This document shows positions 61,460 through 64,000 of a stretch of 64,000 bases of DNA, in pieces. A model generated the notes under the pieces. That model saw only the letters and a program-made list of their open reading frames with translations. It ran no database searches and was not told where the DNA came from. The stretch lies in the NCBI RefSeq assembly GCF_902806455.1, contig NZ_CADCWQ010000001.1:2480001-2544000 (forward strand), given 5' to 3'. The stretch comes from Virgibacillus doumboii (GTDB taxonomy: Bacteria; Bacillota; Bacilli; Bacillales; Amphibacillaceae). The position numbers were made by a program, and so were the translations under genes. Every line of letters begins with the position of its first letter. Positions within the stretch are counted from its first letter, which is position 1.

Positions 61460-62107
61460 TCACTTCATATAATTTGCAACTAAAGCATAGCATCTTTCTC
61501 TTGTAAGACTTGCCTGCGTAGCCACGTATTCTAACGATTCCGTCGTGCCGCCTTTATATTTTAGTGATGCTTCTTTAGCAACTTCATCTCTGTGTTTTAT
61601 CCAGTCCCGTTGTTCTTCCCTTAATTTATCCATCTGTTCTATACTAAGCTGTTCTTTCAACACTCCGTAAATTTCGTTCAATTCCCTATCCCATTTTTTA
61701 TATCTTTCCGCCTCTTGTTTCTCTAACTCTGATATTGTTGTTCCAGCTTCTGAAAATCTGTCCGCTTCTTCCATTTTATTAAGTTTCTTGAGATATTCTC
61801 CCTTTTTACTTACGGTCATTTCACTATTATTACCGGACTTTGATTCCTCATCATTTGAAGCTGCATCTGTATTATTAGAATCCTGGTCATTTAGCTGGGT
61901 GTTTTCAGCACCTTCTGAAGAGTTTTCTGTTTTATCTCCATTTGTTATGTTTTTATTTGATGAGTCGCCATTTTCACTTTGGGTCGAGCTGCTATTTGAT
62001 GACTGGTTGTTCGATTTAGCACCTGACTCATCAGATGAGTTTCCACAGGCAGCCAAAATAACTACTACTGTTAACATTACCATTAAAAATTTCCGATTGT
62101 TTTTCAG
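61460..62107 (-). CDS. lipoprotein with LprI/DUF1311-type domain
   Basis: An exported lipoprotein: signal peptide with lipobox ILAAC, a 70-residue linker of Ser, Asn, Asp, Glu, and a C-terminal domain YKKWDRELNEIYGVLKEQLS...LREEQRDWIKHRDEVAK typical of the LprI lysozyme-inhibitor-type DUF1311. The first ATG (62083) leaves a signal peptide without positive charge; a CTG at 62107 adds LKNNRKFL and has GGGGGC 7 nt upstream, so I take the CTG as the probable start (215 residues). Role at the cell wall is inferred. Confidence 0.75.
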   Translation of the reverse strand: MKNNRKFLMVMLTVVVILAACGNSSDESGAKSNNQSSNSSSTQSENGDSSNKNITNGDKTENSSEGAENTQLNDQDSNNTDAASNDEESKSGNNSEMTVSKKGEYLKKLNKMEEADRFSEAGTTISELEKQEAERYKKWDRELNEIYGVLKEQLSIEQMDKLREEQRDWIKHRDEVAKEASLKYKGGTTESLEYVATQASLTRERCYALVANYMK

Positions 62108-62287
62108 TTTTTATGCCCCCTGCCATAAGTTGAATAAGAATTTTCCCAATAAATTACAATGATAGCATAAAAAATTGAATATTCCTTAGATAACGTCTTT
62201 TTCCGATCAAATTCGTTTCGTATTTTATAATTTTCCTATATGATTTGATTGCATCACTGACCCGGTAGTATCGCTTCCGGACTTTCT

Positions 62288-62770
62288 CTATTTAATATCG
62301 TATATATCCCGAACAACCACATGTTCCGGCTGTTCAGGTATTCTTTTCAACGATTCTTTCAGGAACTCAGGATAAAGTACTATATCATCCAACTCATCAA
62401 GGGGAACCCACTGATAAATCAGGCGATCCCCTTCTTCCCCATAAAAGGGGCCGTCACGCAGAGCCAGTTCCTCCGCTACCCCAGACACACTATAATACAG
62501 CCCAATCTCATGAAAATCCCTCTCATTATATGTAAAAAAATTCTCCGTAATCCACAATAGCCTGTCCACTTTCACATCGAATCCAAGCTCTTCTTTTACT
62601 TCACGTACTACTGTTGAAGCGGAATTCTCCATCATTTTCACTCTTCCGCCCGGCAGTGCCCAGTGTCCATCGTTTGCCTGCCGGTGGATGAGTACATGGC
62701 CATTTACAATCATCACTGCTGCCGTCCGGTAATTGAATACGGCATTTTTCACGTCAAACGTAGCATCCAT
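62288..62770 (-). CDS. NUDIX hydrolase
   Basis: A 160-residue NUDIX enzyme. The box GRVKMMENSASTVVREVKEE followed by LG matches GX5EX7REUXEEXGU completely. Substrate (a nucleoside diphosphate derivative) unknown. Ribosome site GAGGGGG. It lies 21 nt after ecsB on the same strand, so it may share its transcript. Confidence 0.9.
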   Translation of the reverse strand: MDATFDVKNAVFNYRTAAVMIVNGHVLIHRQANDGHWALPGGRVKMMENSASTVVREVKEELGFDVKVDRLLWITENFFTYNERDFHEIGLYYSVSGVAEELALRDGPFYGEEGDRLIYQWVPLDELDDIVLYPEFLKESLKRIPEQPEHVVVRDIYDIK

Positions 62771-62791
62771 TTTGTTCCCCCTCTTGATTAA

Positions 62792-64000
62792 CTATCCCAT
62801 TTTCTTTTTTACATAACCATTTATAAACAAATAATTAAATAACGTCCCGCCAGCCAAAACAATTAGAAAGCCCGTGATTTCACCGATCAATAACAATAAA
62901 AGACTGAAAATTACCGTTTGGATAAATGTTAATTGAAAAAGCATTTTCACCAGAGACTTTTGGCGGACCTCCAACTCAACAGGATACAAATCCAGCCACA
63001 TATTCGTGCGATGATGATGGTAAAGTGTCATCATCTGAAAACTGCTCATGTACAGGAACAGAATGGCAAAGATTATTTTGATCCACATATTTGGAACAAA
63101 ATATATAAACAGCCCGCCAATAACAATCAACCGTACATACATCCCCAAATAGTCACTGCTGCGAACAAAGGAAATCCGGTACAAATAATCAAATGTATGT
63201 TTCTGCGTAAACGGCACATGACTAACAAGCTCGACAAGCCAGTGTCTGCTTTTCACCTTGTTTTTCAAGTGTGGAACATCGGTGAACATGTTAGCGAGAC
63301 GATAAAAAGCCTGCATACGATTGCGGTCTTTCTCAACCAGGACATCCCACAAAATTCCCGCTTGTTTTCTGGAAATCGTTAAATCATACAAAAATAGAAG
63401 CGTAAATAATAGCGTGGTAATGCCGGCGGTCAGCATTTCTCCCTGAATAATAAAATAGAACACAGCAATATTCAAAAGCATCCGCACAACCTGGTCAACC
63501 TGGCGAATTCCAGGCTCTCTGATCTTGAGCATCCACCAGTTTGCAATCAGATTCCAGCATTTGAAAATAACAACAACAAGAAGCGTCAATAAATAAACCT
63601 CTCCGACTCGTTCCGGATATGAAGCAAAATAAAGCGGGCCAAAAGCAGCTCCGGCAAGTAAAATTAAATACAGCTGGATTACAAAGCTATATATAAGTGC
63701 ATCCCGAAAATACGGACCCATTTTATTTTCAGCGGCAATCAGGAAAACCAAATCGGGTTCTTTTAACAGTGTTCGGACCGGACTGTAGCTTACCAACAGA
63801 CCAAACACCACTCCGCCAATAATAGCTGTTGGAAAGTTCTCGGGGAGCTGTGTCAGCCACTCTTGGTAATAATACGCAAGCGCCGAAACAAAAAACAGCA
63901 TGGCAAATGCGATATGACCGTTAAAAATATACCGTGTGTAACGGCTTGTCTCTTTCAGGTGCGCCGAAAACCGTTTTTTAAAAAAATCATGTGAATTAAA
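62792..64000 (-). CDS. ecsB: ABC transporter membrane subunit EcsB (N-terminus outside window)
   Basis: The frame is open to the window edge, so at least 402 codons are present; the start lies just outside. Multi-pass protein, with SRYTRYIFNGHIAFAMLFFV near the start, as in EcsB, and six or more helices. EcsB with the ATPase EcsA affects secretion, competence and intramembrane proteolysis by RasP in B. subtilis. The ATG at 63901 is internal. ecsA should lie immediately beyond 64000. A yhaA-like gene nearby supports the call. Confidence 0.85.
   Translation of the reverse strand, partial: FNSHDFFKKRFSAHLKETSRYTRYIFNGHIAFAMLFFVSALAYYYQEWLTQLPENFPTAIIGGVVFGLLVSYSPVRTLLKEPDLVFLIAAENKMGPYFRDALIYSFVIQLYLILLAGAAFGPLYFASYPERVGEVYLLTLLVVVIFKCWNLIANWWMLKIREPGIRQVDQVVRMLLNIAVFYFIIQGEMLTAGITTLLFTLLFLYDLTISRKQAGILWDVLVEKDRNRMQAFYRLANMFTDVPHLKNKVKSRHWLVELVSHVPFTQKHTFDYLYRISFVRSSDYLGMYVRLIVIGGLFIYFVPNMWIKIIFAILFLYMSSFQMMTLYHHHRTNMWLDLYPVELEVRQKSLVKMLFQLTFIQTVIFSLLLLLIGEITGFLIVLAGGTLFNYLFINGYVKKKMG

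Noticed and set aside
1..64000. rRNA, tRNA, riboswitch, prophage or complete insertion sequence
   Set aside because: I looked for tRNA cloverleaf ends, rRNA cores, T-box or SAM leaders, and integrase or transposase motifs and saw none that I could support.

Overview
The window looks like chromosome of a low-GC, spore-forming member of the Bacillaceae, most likely from the Virgibacillus/Oceanobacillus/Lentibacillus side of the family (genus is inference). Evidence: a complete gerP spore-germination operon, comK, addAB, a LiaFSR module, coproporphyrin-type heme genes, strong AGGAGG-like ribosome sites, and frequent GTG/TTG starts. From about 64,000 back to 30,000 the order (ecsB, yhaA-like, hmoB, pbpF, hemE-hemH-hemY, yhfH/yhfI, lplJ, lcfB, comK, yhjD/yhjE, sipV, addB-addA) follows the known Bacillus subtilis backbone. 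From 30,000 down to 1 the order is more mosaic.

Layout. 1-5,140: a partial 2H phosphoesterase, an M3 oligopeptidase, a GNAT acetyltransferase beside the wreck of another GNAT gene, a Gln-rich lipoprotein, and an unusual Clp-N/GNAT fusion protein. 5,224-12,831: a respiratory nitrate reductase operon narGHJI, headed by a hemerythrin-like protein and two small unrecognised proteins. 13,041-15,177: a 15-copy 20-bp tandem repeat, a YppF-like small protein, and a membrane-anchored alpha-amylase homologue whose catalytic residues are all replaced. 15,407-19,583: a Fur-box-controlled siderophore uptake locus (binding protein, two permeases, type-2 ferredoxin/flavodoxin reductase, no ATPase). 19,912-25,853: yisL, rocD, a DUF418 membrane protein, gerPA-PF and an alpha/beta hydrolase. 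25,891-30,034: a ba3-type cytochrome oxidase (subunits IIa, II, I) and, separately transcribed, SCO1 with an unknown membrane protein. 30,261-37,472: addA/addB recombination nuclease-helicase. 37,914-44,526: signal peptidase, TVP38 protein, comK, acyl-CoA ligase under a perfect FadR site, lipoate ligase, yhfI and yhfH. 44,718-53,512: PepF, three heme biosynthesis genes, PbpF and HmoB. 53,796-59,261: a DsbA/DsbB-like pair, then MFS transporter-liaF-liaS-liaR, and a PAP2 phosphatase. 59,368-64,000: ferritin-like protein, M20 amidohydrolase, LprI-like lipoprotein, NUDIX hydrolase and ecsB (cut by the window end).

The genes fit an environmental facultative aerobe that switches between oxygen (ba3 oxidase) and nitrate respiration, makes and recycles heme (hemEHY, hmoB), scavenges iron and sporulates. 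The intergenic DNA is rich in repeats: one 20-bp tandem-repeat family at three loci, a 52-bp repeat, an inverted-repeat cluster, and a dispersed non-coding element with inverted termini resembling a MITE. I see no rRNA, tRNA, CRISPR array, prophage or transposase gene. The most unusual items are the catalytically dead amylase, the Clp-N/GNAT fusion, the extra genes heading the nar operon, a ComK lacking the MecA-recognition tail, and the repeat families.
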